Origin: Sabulitectum sp964386635
Lineage (GTDB): Bacteria > Fermentibacterota > Fermentibacteria > Fermentibacterales > JCC-6
Reading direction: 5' to 3'
DNA length: 64,000 nt
Assembly: GCA_964386635.1 (NCBI GenBank)
Contig: CAYLRO010000010.1
Location: forward strand, 1 to 64,000
Shown here: one piece after another, positions 33,231-42,121 of the stretch
How the letters are laid out: each line of letters starts with the position of its first letter
How positions within the stretch are numbered: position 1 is the first letter of the stretch
Position numbers and translations under genes: made by a program
Notes under the pieces: model-generated
Told to the model about the DNA's origin: nothing
The model's input: only the letters and a program-made list of their open reading frames with translations
Databases searched by the model: none

Positions 33231-34372
33231 GCGGAGTTCCCTGGGGTGAGACCCGACTGGTACAGGGCAATGAAGCCGTGGCACTTGGTGCCCTTGCTGC
33301 TGGAATAGATTTCTTTGCAGGCTACCCCATTACCCCTTCCACTGAAGTGGCGGAGATACTTGCCAGAGAGATGCCTCTCATAGGCAAAAGATGGATACAG
33401 ATGGAAGATGAGATCGCCAGCATCAGTGCCATTATCGGTGGCAGCCTTGCCGGTGGAAGGTCAATGACCGCAACAAGCGGTCCCGGATTCAGTCTCATGC
33501 AGGAGGGCCTCGGGTATGCATGCATGACAGAGGTGCCTCTGGTACTTGTGAATGTAATGCGTGGCGGACCCTCAACAGGGCTTCCCACCCAGGTATCTCA
33601 GGGTGACGTGATGCAGGCCAGGTGGGGCGCCCACGGAGACCATCCCGCTATTGTTATTGCTCCTGCTGACGTTGAGGAGTGTTTCAGGCTCACCATCCGG
33701 TCATTCAATCTGGCTGAGTCTTTCAGGACTCCTGTGATCCTCATGCCGGATGAGGTTATCGGTCACATGAGGGAGAAACTGTCTTTCCCCAGGCAGGATG
33801 AGATTTGTATCACACCTCCTTCTGCTCCTGATGTACCCATTGAATGGTATGAGCACTATCACTCATCTGCTACCGGTGTTTCTCCCATGGCGAGATACGG
33901 GACCGGATATCGGTTCCATGTTACAGGATTAACTCACGATGTCCACGGCTTCCCTACAAGAAAAGTGGACGAAGTTATCTCAAAGATGAACAGGCTTAAG
34001 CAGAAGATAACAAGAAGGCTTGATCTTCTTGAAGACAACAGGCTTCACGAGGTGGAGGAAAGCAAAGTTGTCATTTTCTGTTATGGCTCCGTATACAGGA
34101 GCGCTCTTGCAGCTCAGCAGATTCTCGCAAAAAGACGGAAGAAAGTGGGCATATTCAGGCCTGTTACTCTCTGGCCGTTCCCTGACAGAACCGTAAAGGA
34201 AAAACTGGACGGCAAGGAGATCATTCTTGTTCCGGAGCTTAATCAGGGCCAGATGGTGCACGAAGTTGAAAGACTCACATCTGACAATGTAAGGGTAATT
34301 CCTCTTCATAGATACGACGGTTATGAGATCACACCTGAACAGATCGTCGAAGCGATACAGGAGGTGATGTGA
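33227..34372 (+). CDS. korA: 2-oxoacid (2-oxoglutarate-type):ferredoxin oxidoreductase alpha subunit
   Basis: A 381-residue subunit. Early motifs QGNEAVALGALAAGIDFFAGYPITPSTEVAE and the MEDEIASISAIIGGSLAGGRSMTATSGPGFSLMQEG stretch are the conserved pyrimidine-binding and transketolase-core segments. The C-terminal ~130 residues form the transketolase C-terminal-like domain. Together with korB and korC it oxidatively decarboxylates a 2-oxoacid with CoA to acyl-CoA and CO2, or runs in reverse. The substrate (2-oxoglutarate, branched-chain oxoacids) cannot be settled from sequence alone. Confidence 0.93.
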   Translation: MSGVPWGETRLVQGNEAVALGALAAGIDFFAGYPITPSTEVAEILAREMPLIGKRWIQMEDEIASISAIIGGSLAGGRSMTATSGPGFSLMQEGLGYACMTEVPLVLVNVMRGGPSTGLPTQVSQGDVMQARWGAHGDHPAIVIAPADVEECFRLTIRSFNLAESFRTPVILMPDEVIGHMREKLSFPRQDEICITPPSAPDVPIEWYEHYHSSATGVSPMARYGTGYRFHVTGLTHDVHGFPTRKVDEVISKMNRLKQKITRRLDLLEDNRLHEVEESKVVIFCYGSVYRSALAAQQILAKRRKKVGIFRPVTLWPFPDRTVKEKLDGKEIILVPELNQGQMVHEVERLTSDNVRVIPLHRYDGYEITPEQIVEAIQEVM

Positions 34373-35208
34373 TGCCTGCAAGACTTCCGTATTCCTACAG
34401 ATATCTCAGAGCAAAGAAGAAATTCCCACATGTATGGTGTCCCGGTTGCGGTATAGGAATAGTCATGGGCTCTATCATCAGGGCAGTAGACAGCCTGGGC
34501 TGGGCTCTGGATGATGTTCTTATGGTTTCCGGTATCGGATGTACAAGCAGAATGCCGGTTTATGTGGATTTCAACACACTTCATACAACCCACGGAAGAG
34601 CTCTGGCGTTCGGAACCGGAGCAAAAATGGCCAACAGCAATCTCAAGGTTCTTGCAGTAATGGGAGACGGTGATTCTCTGGCCATCGGCGGTAATCACAT
34701 CATACATGCTGCCAGAAGGAACATGGACATTACAGCCATTATTGTTAACAACAACAATTACGGCATGACAGGCGGACAGTTCTCTCCCACTACACCTATG
34801 GGTGCCAAAACAGCAACGACTCCCTATGGGATGATCGAACCCGACTTCGATGCCTGCAAACTCACTGATGCTGCAGGGGCAAACTTCGTGGCCAGAGGAA
34901 CCGTTTATCATGTAATGGAACTTGACGGGCTGATCAAGAAAGCTCTTGACGGTCCTGGCTTCAGACTGGTGGAGATACTGTCTCCATGCCCTACAAACTT
35001 CGGCAGAGCCAACAGGCAGGGCGACGCAGTGAAGATGATGGAGCTGCTCAGAGATAATACAGTGAATGCAGCCCAGGCGGCGAAACTCTCCAAGGAAAAG
35101 ATGAAGGGGAAGATCGTCAGAGGTATCTTTGCCGACAAGGATCAGAAGGGTTACATTGAAAGATACAATCAGCTTGTAAGCCGGGTGAGTCCGGAGGTGA
35201 AAACATGA
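34372..35208 (+). CDS. korB: 2-oxoacid:ferredoxin oxidoreductase beta (TPP) subunit
   Basis: A 278-residue TPP-binding subunit. The HVWCPGCGIGIVMG start motif and the TPP-binding GDGDSLAIGGNHIIHAARRN...NNNNYGMTGGQ stretch (G-D-G to N-N) are complete. ATG 34372 lies seven bases after AGGAGG and overlaps the korA TGA by one base; GTG 34369 is a less well-spaced alternative. It holds the catalytic cofactor of the complex. Confidence 0.94.
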   Translation: MPARLPYSYRYLRAKKKFPHVWCPGCGIGIVMGSIIRAVDSLGWALDDVLMVSGIGCTSRMPVYVDFNTLHTTHGRALAFGTGAKMANSNLKVLAVMGDGDSLAIGGNHIIHAARRNMDITAIIVNNNNYGMTGGQFSPTTPMGAKTATTPYGMIEPDFDACKLTDAAGANFVARGTVYHVMELDGLIKKALDGPGFRLVEILSPCPTNFGRANRQGDAVKMMELLRDNTVNAAQAAKLSKEKMKGKIVRGIFADKDQKGYIERYNQLVSRVSPEVKT

Positions 35209-35819
35209 AGTATTCCGAGACAAGACTTGCAGGAGCCGGAGGCCAGGGTCTCGGACTTGCAGGAAGGATCCTCAGCCAGGCTGCCATCCTGAACGGCAGC
35301 GAGGTCTGTTTCACTCAGAGCTATGGCCCTGAGGCAAGGGGAGGCGCAAGCCGTACGGACATTATCATTTCCGACAAGCCTATTCTGTTTCCCAATTGCA
35401 GGAAACTGGATATCCTTCTGGCTATGAACCAGGAGAGTGCTGACAAGTACAGCCCCAAACTGAAGGAAACCGGATTCAGCATTGTGGATTCCACATACGT
35501 GGATCAGCTTCCCGAAGGCAAGGTATATGAGTTTCCTTTCACGGACAAGTGTATTGAAACCTTCGGCAGCAAGATTGCTGCAAACCTGATTGCAATAGGC
35601 ATGTTCGGCGCTCTGAGCAGATTCTTCACGCTGGAAATCTGGACTGACGCCATAAAGCTTGCAGTGCCCCCGGCATTTCTCGAAATGAACCTTCAGGCTT
35701 TTGAGCTGGGTCACAGAGAAGGCAGGGAAATTCTTCACATGGAAGAGGGCAGAATTCCAGTTGCCTGGGACAGAAAACAGCCGGTTCCAAAGGCTATCAG
35801 AGACAAATACTCACGATAG
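35205..35819 (+). CDS. korC: 2-oxoacid:ferredoxin oxidoreductase gamma subunit
   Basis: A 204-residue gamma subunit with the typical RLAGAGGQGLGLAGRILSQAAI N-terminus (CoA-linked G-x-G-G-Q-G motif) and QSYGPEARGGASRTDIIIS. It overlaps korB by four bases and closes the operon before the hairpin at 35835. Confidence 0.93.
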   Translation: MKYSETRLAGAGGQGLGLAGRILSQAAILNGSEVCFTQSYGPEARGGASRTDIIISDKPILFPNCRKLDILLAMNQESADKYSPKLKETGFSIVDSTYVDQLPEGKVYEFPFTDKCIETFGSKIAANLIAIGMFGALSRFFTLEIWTDAIKLAVPPAFLEMNLQAFELGHREGREILHMEEGRIPVAWDRKQPVPKAIRDKYSR

Positions 35820-35834
35820 CAGTATCAATAAAGC

Positions 35835-35872
35835 ACGCGCCCTGCCTGAAAGTTGATTCAGACAGGGCGCGT
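35835..35872 (+). terminator. terminator hairpin after korDABC
   Basis: ACGCGCCCTG (35835-35844) pairs with CAGGGCGCGT (35863-35872); an inner CTGAA/TTCAG stem continues after a one-base bulge on each side. CTTGACTT follows, a weak T tract that also carries the -35 of the next promoter. Confidence 0.75.
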
Positions 35873-35873
35873 C

Positions 35874-35902
35874 TTGACTTGTAGAAATGGCAGCCGTATT
35901 AT
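35874..35902 (+). promoter_or_regulatory. promoter for the OmpA-family gene
   Basis: TTGACT (35874-35879), exactly 17 bases, then TATTAT (35897-35902). It starts two bases after the korDABC terminator and would give a leader of about 64 bases. One of the best sigma-70-type matches in the window. Confidence 0.75.
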
Positions 35903-35972
35903 TTTTCATTGGTTCGCCTTGAAAGGGTGGGGTCGGATACCTATAGTCAGAAACGTGAAAACAGGAGGGAAA

Positions 35973-37961
35973 ATGAGAGTAATTATCAGTCTTATGGTTG
36001 TGCTCATTGCTGCTTCAACTGCAATGGCATTGCCGTCTTATTATGGTCTCAGAGGCCTTAACAGGGTTGTTGACGCACAGCCTATTGAGACAAATCAGTA
36101 TTCCGTGGGGTTATTCACCCAGGGTGGAATCAGCAACGATGACAGAATGGCCTGGCTCCCGGAAACAGGTTATTTCACAGCTGAGGACACAGAGTACGAT
36201 GCCACAGGTTACCTTGCTTTCGGTTACGGAATTAATGAAATGGCCGAGATGGCCGGCAGGGTTTCCTACTGGTGGAACGGATACAAGAGAGATCTGAGCA
36301 ACGCTGAGCGTGACGGAGGAACAGGCGAGTGGGAGAGCGATGATGCTCTTAACGAAGCCCTTCTTTCCCTTAAGCTCTCGTTCAATCCCACTAATGACGG
36401 TCAGTTCTGGCTGGGATTCATGCCTTCCGTGGGCTTTGGAATCAGCAGTGGAGACAACGATTATGTAACCATGTACGATGCCGGTACAGATGGTATCTGG
36501 TGGTTCGATGATCCCATGTTCGAGATGCGGCGCTGCATGCTTAACAGCGGAAACTACAATTTCGGCGGCGATGCCCTTATCTCCTACAACGCAGACTTCG
36601 GTCTCGGTCTTCACCTGAACGCCGGTTATCATTACTACTCCCAGCAGTTCGAGTATGTTGACAATGCTCGTGACATGTATGGCAACTTGACAAGTTCAGA
36701 GGAAGTCGACCTTACAGTAAATGACAATGTAATCCAGGTTGCCACCGGTATTGAGTACCAGGCTGGCGCAATTACTCCATTTGTTGAGATGGAGTACAAG
36801 AGATTCCTGGACAGAGACGAAGAGTCCGGCAACGATGAGAGATACGACGAGATCGCTGTTCTTGACGGTGGTTTCAGATTTGTTTCTCCCTACGGTATAG
36901 CACTTGACCTTACAGGTTCAATGGCTATGACCACCTTCGATCCCGAGTGGTCCGACATGGGTCACGGAATCTATCAGTCCACAGGTACAGTGACTGAAGA
37001 GGAAAGAGCCGCCAGAAGCCCGTTCCCGGGAGGATATCCTGCTGAGTACGGTATTGGTCTCAACCTTATCTTCTCATCCGTTCTTCTTGAAGATCCCACT
37101 CACGGTACTCTCAGCGGTATTGTAACCGACAGAGAGACCGGAGAGGTGCTTGAGGCAGAAGTAAGCTTCCCGGCTTCTTCAGTAATGCCTGTAACTGCTG
37201 TGGATGGATTCTACAGTGTTGAGCTTCTTGCAGGTTCAGTCCCGGTAAATGCAGCACTTGATGGATATCTTCCATTCACTGAGACTGTTGTAATAGTTGC
37301 CGGTGAAGACCATGCATTTGACATCGCCATGACACCTGTGCCTGACAACGGAATTCTTACAGGTACAGTTACAGACGGCGAGACAGACGAAGTCATCGCA
37401 GGCGCTACAGTGATGGTGGAGGACCTTCCTGAGGGTATCGAGGGTACCGCAACAACAAACGCCAATGGTGTTTACTCAATCGAGATCCCTGAAGGCAACT
37501 GGACAGTCAAGGTAATGGCTGAAGGTTACCTTAACGTAGTGAAGGTTAAGGTAATGGTTCCTGAGCAGACCACACTCTTCGATGTTGAGATGCGTCCTGA
37601 ACTTGTTGAGGGACAGGTTCTCAGCTTCAACAATATCTACTTCGAGAGTGGCAGTTCACAGATCAAGGCTGAGAGCTTTGGAATCCTTGACACGGTAGCC
37701 CAGACACTTATCGCCAACCAGGGCGTTAATGTCCGCATTGCAGGTCACACAGACAGTGACGGCAGTGCCAGCTACAACCAGGGTCTCAGTGAGCGCAGAG
37801 CCAATGCTGTTCGCGATTACCTGGTGAACAAGGGTGTTCCATCAGGCGCACTGAGCACAATCGGTTATGGTGAAGAGCAGCCTTCTGTTCCCAACACCAG
37901 TGCCGCTAACAAGGCTCAGAACAGGCGTATCGAGTTCATCATTCTCGGTCGTGCCATATAG
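35973..37961 (+). CDS. large OmpA-family outer-membrane protein with two carboxypeptidase-regulatory-like domains
   Basis: A 662-residue exported protein. A signal peptide (MRVIISLMVVLIAASTAMA) is followed by about 340 residues of barrel-like strands. Then two repeats of a carboxypeptidase-regulatory-like fold come (GTLSGIVTDRETGEVLEAEV, GILTGTVTDGETDEVIAGATV), and a C-terminal OmpA domain (NNIYFESGSSQIK, IAGHTDSDGSASYNQGLSERRANAV, NRRIEFIILG) that binds peptidoglycan. ATG 35973 is preceded by ACAGGAGGG; the frame is open to 35853 but that would run through the promoter. It has its own strong promoter and terminator and is probably an abundant envelope protein. Confidence 0.88.
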   Translation: MRVIISLMVVLIAASTAMALPSYYGLRGLNRVVDAQPIETNQYSVGLFTQGGISNDDRMAWLPETGYFTAEDTEYDATGYLAFGYGINEMAEMAGRVSYWWNGYKRDLSNAERDGGTGEWESDDALNEALLSLKLSFNPTNDGQFWLGFMPSVGFGISSGDNDYVTMYDAGTDGIWWFDDPMFEMRRCMLNSGNYNFGGDALISYNADFGLGLHLNAGYHYYSQQFEYVDNARDMYGNLTSSEEVDLTVNDNVIQVATGIEYQAGAITPFVEMEYKRFLDRDEESGNDERYDEIAVLDGGFRFVSPYGIALDLTGSMAMTTFDPEWSDMGHGIYQSTGTVTEEERAARSPFPGGYPAEYGIGLNLIFSSVLLEDPTHGTLSGIVTDRETGEVLEAEVSFPASSVMPVTAVDGFYSVELLAGSVPVNAALDGYLPFTETVVIVAGEDHAFDIAMTPVPDNGILTGTVTDGETDEVIAGATVMVEDLPEGIEGTATTNANGVYSIEIPEGNWTVKVMAEGYLNVVKVKVMVPEQTTLFDVEMRPELVEGQVLSFNNIYFESGSSQIKAESFGILDTVAQTLIANQGVNVRIAGHTDSDGSASYNQGLSERRANAVRDYLVNKGVPSGALSTIGYGEEQPSVPNTSAANKAQNRRIEFIILGRAI

Positions 37962-37980
37962 CACCGGTTTAAGAACACAG

Positions 37981-38009
37981 AAGGGGGCGGGTTTTCCCGC
38001 CCCCTTGTT
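37981..38009 (+). terminator. intrinsic terminator of the OmpA-family gene
   Basis: AAGGGGGCGGG (37981-37991), TTTT loop, CCCGCCCCCTT (37996-38006): an 11-bp perfect stem followed by GTTATATT. Confidence 0.85.
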
Positions 38010-38051
38010 ATATTCAACCAGCAGGTATGAATTTGATTCAGAGGAGGCAGA

Positions 38052-38504
38052 ATGAAAAGCTGGATGTCTGTTAATGAGATACTCGAGTTTGCAATAAGCG
38101 AAGAAGAGAATGCAGCAGGGTTCTATACGGAGCTTGCTTACATGGCGGGTAACAGGCAGATGAAAGATGTCTTCCTGGAATTTGCAGATGAAGAGCGGGG
38201 TCACAAAGCCAGGATTCAGGCTGTAAAGGACGGGAAAAAGTTCACAGCTCCTGAAAAGGAGATCACTGATCTGAAAATATCTGATTATGTGGCAGATGTT
38301 TCAACAGACAAGATCGAGAATTTTGAAGATGCCCTTGTAGTGGCCATGAAAAAAGAAAAGGCCGCCTTCAAACTCTATACCCGTCTTGCCGGTATGGTTG
38401 ATTCAAAGGAAGCAGCAGATTTGTTTCTGGCGCTTGCCCGGGAAGAAGCGAAGCACAAGCTCCGTTTCGAAATCGAGTACGACCAGTCTCTGAAGGATAA
38501 CTGA
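38052..38504 (+). CDS. ferritin-like (rubrerythrin-type) diiron protein without rubredoxin domain
   Basis: A 150-residue four-helix protein. Two ExxH-type half-sites are visible: ISEEENAAGFY with FADEERGHKARI, and AMKKEKAAFKLY with AREEAKHKLRF, which gives the E...ExxH...E...ExxH ligand set of rubrerythrin-like diiron proteins. The C-terminal rubredoxin domain of classical rubrerythrin is absent. It probably helps with peroxide or oxygen detoxification in an anaerobe. GAGGAGG precedes the ATG. It converges on priA 13 bases away. Confidence 0.85.
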   Translation: MKSWMSVNEILEFAISEEENAAGFYTELAYMAGNRQMKDVFLEFADEERGHKARIQAVKDGKKFTAPEKEITDLKISDYVADVSTDKIENFEDALVVAMKKEKAAFKLYTRLAGMVDSKEAADLFLALAREEAKHKLRFEIEYDQSLKDN

Positions 38505-38517
38505 TAAAGGGAAGCAG

Positions 38518-40884
38518 CTACATAAGGTTTCTGGGATCCACATCAATATCCATACGGACACCTCTGCATTTCAGGGATTCGAACTGATGCCTGATAAGCG
38601 TCACTGCTGTCTTCAGTGTTCTGTGGTTATGTGCTGTAAGAATTGAGCTGAACCGCCACCTGTCGTTGATTCTGGCCATTGCAGCTTCGCTTGGGCCCAT
38701 AAGTCTGCAGCCGGCAGGGATATTCGTACGGCATGACTGTATGGCTGTATTTCTGACACTGCTAAGCTTTTCACCTGTCCAGAGCAGCCTGGCCATTCTT
38801 GTGAAAGGCGGGAATCCCATTGCTTCTCTCTGTTTCAGTTCTGCCTCAATGAAGGTTCTGTAATCATGGGAACATGCCAGGAGGATAACAGGATTCTCCG
38901 GATCCATGGTTTGTATTATTACTTCACCGGGTTTACTGCTTCGGCCTGATCTGCCGGCAACCTGCAGCAGAAGGCTGAATGTTGTTTCCTGAGCTCTGAA
39001 GTCAGGAAGGTACAGCCCCATCTCTCCACCGATAACAGCTGCCAGTGTCACGTCAGGGAAGTCGTGGCCTTTGGCCACCATCTGGGTGCCCAGAAGGACA
39101 TCACCTTCACCCCGGTTGAATCTGTCAATTATCTTCCAGTGGGCAGACTTTCCTCTGGTAGTATCTGCATCCATTCTTATTACCCTGGTAAGCGGCAGCA
39201 GTTCATTCAGAGCCTGCTCAACCTTTTGAATTCCTGGGCCCTGTCTTGTGTATTCCTCTCCTGAACACTGGGGACAGCGCATCCTGGCACTTTTCCATTT
39301 TCCACAGTGGTGACACCTCAGAATTTCTCCCTGTTTGTGGTAGGTCATGGAAATACCGCATGATGGACACTTCTCCACATGGCCGCAGGCAAAACACATC
39401 TGAATAGGAGAATGACCTCTTCTGTTAATAAGAACAATACTCTGTTCTCCCAGTGCAGTTCGTTTCCCTATTGCTGCAAGAAGCTGATCTGACAGCAGAG
39501 AATGCCTGTGAAGAGAAGAATCAACAAGAGACACTGAAGGCAGTTTTCTTCCTGTGACCCTTCCAGACAGGTTCAGAAGTGTGTATCTGCCTTTGTGTGT
39601 GTTAAGCATGCTTTCTGCAGAAGGGCTTGCAGAACCCAGTACAACAGGTATTCCTTCTATCCCGCCTCTTACAACTGCCAGATCCCTGCCATTGTACCTG
39701 GGCATTGTGCTCTGCTTGTAACTGCCGTCGTGTTCCTCGTCAACAACGATAATTCCCAGATTGTGAACAGGGGCAAACACAGCGCTTCTCGGTCCGATTA
39801 CTATTCTTCTCTCTCCCCGCTGCACCATGTTCCAGGCATCAAGTCTTTCTCCTTTTGACATTCCGCTGTGCAGAACAGCAACCTGTCCCGGGAATCTGAG
39901 ATTAAATCTGCTTACTGCCAGAGGGGTTAGAGATATTTCCGGTACCAGAACGATTGCCCCGCGGTTTTCCCTGACTGAATGTTCTATGAGTTTGAGATAG
40001 ACCTCGGTTTTCCCGCTTCCTGTTACCCCGTGAAGAAGAAATGTCCCTGAGGATGACTGAAGAACAGTATCAACCGCAGTTTTCTGTTCCTCTGAAAGCT
40101 GCGGAACAGGCTTGTTTTCAAGGGGAGCCATTGCCATCAGCGGATCTCTGGGGACCTGGGATGTCACCTCCCTGATCAGACCGAGGTGCTTAAGCCTTTC
40201 AAGGGAGCTGCTGCCTGCTCCTGCCATGCGCAGCAGTTCCTTTTTAGGTGTTGCCCCGGCTACTGACAGGCACGCAAGAAGTTCTGCCTGTTTTGGTGCT
40301 CTACTCTTGAGCGACTGACCGGCGCTTGTGAGCACCTCCGGTTTCACCAGTGGTTCAATCACTGACATTGTTTTCGGAGGAGGAAGTTTGTCCGGTTTCC
40401 ACCAGCTTCGAACAAATCCTTTCGCAGCTTCATCGGCCAGTACTTTGTCCAGTTGAACCTTTTCCCCGACCGTTTTTTTAAGGTGATTGTATTCCACCGG
40501 TTTATCCCTGCAGAATTCCCTCAGTGAAGACCTGGAGCTGATCTGCACCATCCTTACTGCTCTGCCCTGCATTCCAGGGGGGAATCCTGCTGCTGCAGTT
40601 ATTCCAGGAGGCGACAGATAGTAATCGGAAGCCCACTTGAGAAGATCCATGACTGAATCAGGGAGAAGCGGGGCTGAATCAAGTCTTTCAAGAACAGGTT
40701 TCAGTGTTATGTGAGAAGGCACCTCGGGATCGGTTTCCCAGATGATTCCCGCTACGCGGCTTCCACCCAGGGGAATAACTACTCTGCACCCTTTGAGAAC
40801 ACCGCCCAGCATGGAATCCGGCAGGATGTATGACCATGTGGTCCATACAGGCCTGGGCACTGCAACAGAGACAACTTTCGTCAC
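38518..40884 (-). CDS. priA: primosomal replication-restart helicase PriA
   Basis: About 788 residues. The N-terminal 3'-DNA-binding domain starts VVSVAVPRPVWTTWSYILPD, Walker A is GVTGSGKTEVYLKLIE, the DEAH box is VVDEEHDGSYKQ, and the zinc-binding region has the paired cysteines CFACG, CPSC, CHHCG, CPQC. PriA reloads the replisome at stalled forks. Start choice: GTG at 40884 overlaps the upstream TGA as GTGA and gives the family N-terminus; an in-frame ATG at 40917 with AGGGAA upstream would add 11 residues and overlap the neighbour by 37 bases. It is co-transcribed with the deaminase-like gene. Confidence 0.94.
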   Translation of the reverse strand: MTKVVSVAVPRPVWTTWSYILPDSMLGGVLKGCRVVIPLGGSRVAGIIWETDPEVPSHITLKPVLERLDSAPLLPDSVMDLLKWASDYYLSPPGITAAAGFPPGMQGRAVRMVQISSRSSLREFCRDKPVEYNHLKKTVGEKVQLDKVLADEAAKGFVRSWWKPDKLPPPKTMSVIEPLVKPEVLTSAGQSLKSRAPKQAELLACLSVAGATPKKELLRMAGAGSSSLERLKHLGLIREVTSQVPRDPLMAMAPLENKPVPQLSEEQKTAVDTVLQSSSGTFLLHGVTGSGKTEVYLKLIEHSVRENRGAIVLVPEISLTPLAVSRFNLRFPGQVAVLHSGMSKGERLDAWNMVQRGERRIVIGPRSAVFAPVHNLGIIVVDEEHDGSYKQSTMPRYNGRDLAVVRGGIEGIPVVLGSASPSAESMLNTHKGRYTLLNLSGRVTGRKLPSVSLVDSSLHRHSLLSDQLLAAIGKRTALGEQSIVLINRRGHSPIQMCFACGHVEKCPSCGISMTYHKQGEILRCHHCGKWKSARMRCPQCSGEEYTRQGPGIQKVEQALNELLPLTRVIRMDADTTRGKSAHWKIIDRFNRGEGDVLLGTQMVAKGHDFPDVTLAAVIGGEMGLYLPDFRAQETTFSLLLQVAGRSGRSSKPGEVIIQTMDPENPVILLACSHDYRTFIEAELKQREAMGFPPFTRMARLLWTGEKLSSVRNTAIQSCRTNIPAGCRLMGPSEAAMARINDRWRFSSILTAHNHRTLKTAVTLIRHQFESLKCRGVRMDIDVDPRNLM

Positions 40885-42017
40885 GGTCTCATGCCCAGTT
40901 TCAACGCTCTGTTCCATACGATTTCCCTGGCCGTGGATACTGTTATGGGCAGAGCTGGAAGTGTTGGGAATTCTCCATGGTCGAAGAGGACTTTCCCTGC
41001 GCAGACAACTTTCCGCACCCGTCCGGCTCTGGGAACTTCCATCAGGGACCTGTTTCTGTCTTCGGAAAGTTCGATTTCAGCCTGCTCTGCTTCCGAAAGC
41101 TCCATCTCTATATAGTCATCCCTGAAGCCTGTGAATCCAAGAAATGATGCGGCATCCCTGCCGGTCATGTTCACCCACTTCATTGATGGTACCATCCCCG
41201 GGGCAGCTTTGACTGAGGCCAGATTGCAGGCCAGCCTTGCTTCTCCGGAGAGATCAAGCCTGTTGTTGCAGGGAGCACCGTCACTGCCCAGGAAAACCCT
41301 GATACCGCTGTTGAGAAGCTCTGGAACATCAGCAATCCCACTTCCCAGTTTCAGGTTAGTCCATGGACAGTGCACCACTGCGGTTTTTGTTTCCTTCAAC
41401 ATATCCATTTCGCCTGACTGAAGATGAACGCAGTGAGCAAGGCAGGTTTTTTCTCCCAGGAATTCAAGACGGTTCAGGAGATGTATGTTGCCACCGGCTT
41501 CTCTGATCCAACTGTCAGCCATCTCTCCCGGTGCCTCTGCTGCGTGAGTGGTACGGATAGTGTTTCGGTCCTCAGTGGCCAGCCATTTCCAGAGTTCTTC
41601 AGAGCATGACAGAACGAATCTGGGAGCAAGACCATAGGAAACAAGATCACCGCATGCTGCCTTAACCTTCTCCGATTCCCTGATCAGAGAGGGAAGGTTT
41701 TTTTTAATGTACTCAGGGCCTCTGTCCATAAGAGCATTGCATGCGACAGCACGGATGCCTGATTCTCTGAGAATTGCCACAGTTGCATCCGAGTGTTCAA
41801 CACTGCCCATATCAAGAAGTCCTGTGGACCCGGTTGAAATAATCTCCCGCAGTGAGAGTATTGTGGAAACTGCAATGGTCTCTGGAGTGTGTGCGGCCTC
41901 AAGGGGCCATATTCGCTCTTCCAGCCAGTGCATCAGAGTACGGTTCTCGGCCATACTGCGAAAAAGGGTCTGGCAGAGATGTACGTGGGCCTGAACTGTA
42001 GCCCCGGTTTTTATCAT
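40881..42017 (-). CDS. 5'-deoxyadenosine deaminase-like amidohydrolase, N-terminally short
   Basis: A 378-residue amidohydrolase of the DadD/MtaD/SsnA group. Metal ligands and signature segments are intact: AHVHLCQTLFR at residues 10-20, WLEERIWPLEAAHTPE, APRFVLSCSEE, TTHAAEAPGEM, LAHCVHL, VVHCPWTNLKLGSGI and GSDGAPCNNRLD. These are typical of 5'-deoxyadenosine deaminases, which recycle the by-product of radical SAM enzymes. Family members usually have about 55-60 more N-terminal residues forming part of a beta-sandwich; here the chain starts just before HxH. ATG 42017 has GGAGG five bases upstream; ATG 42038 has none. Whether the missing strands matter is unknown. Confidence 0.82.
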   Translation of the reverse strand: MIKTGATVQAHVHLCQTLFRSMAENRTLMHWLEERIWPLEAAHTPETIAVSTILSLREIISTGSTGLLDMGSVEHSDATVAILRESGIRAVACNALMDRGPEYIKKNLPSLIRESEKVKAACGDLVSYGLAPRFVLSCSEELWKWLATEDRNTIRTTHAAEAPGEMADSWIREAGGNIHLLNRLEFLGEKTCLAHCVHLQSGEMDMLKETKTAVVHCPWTNLKLGSGIADVPELLNSGIRVFLGSDGAPCNNRLDLSGEARLACNLASVKAAPGMVPSMKWVNMTGRDAASFLGFTGFRDDYIEMELSEAEQAEIELSEDRNRSLMEVPRAGRVRKVVCAGKVLFDHGEFPTLPALPITVSTAREIVWNRALKLGMRP

Positions 42018-42121
42018 TTCAACCTCCGAATCTTTCATCCCGGTGATGCTGCGGTTGCACAGGTTCTTATAATCAAAGATGCAAAGAATGTCAGTTCCCC
42101 GCTGTACAGAAAGGATATGTT
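42018..42121. promoter_or_regulatory. divergent control region
   Basis: A 104-base gap between the deaminase-like gene and the M16 genes. TATAAT is present on the plus strand at 42068-42073, but no good -35 is at the right distance. AAAGGA (42110-42115) is the ribosome site of the TTG start at 42122. Confidence 0.35.
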
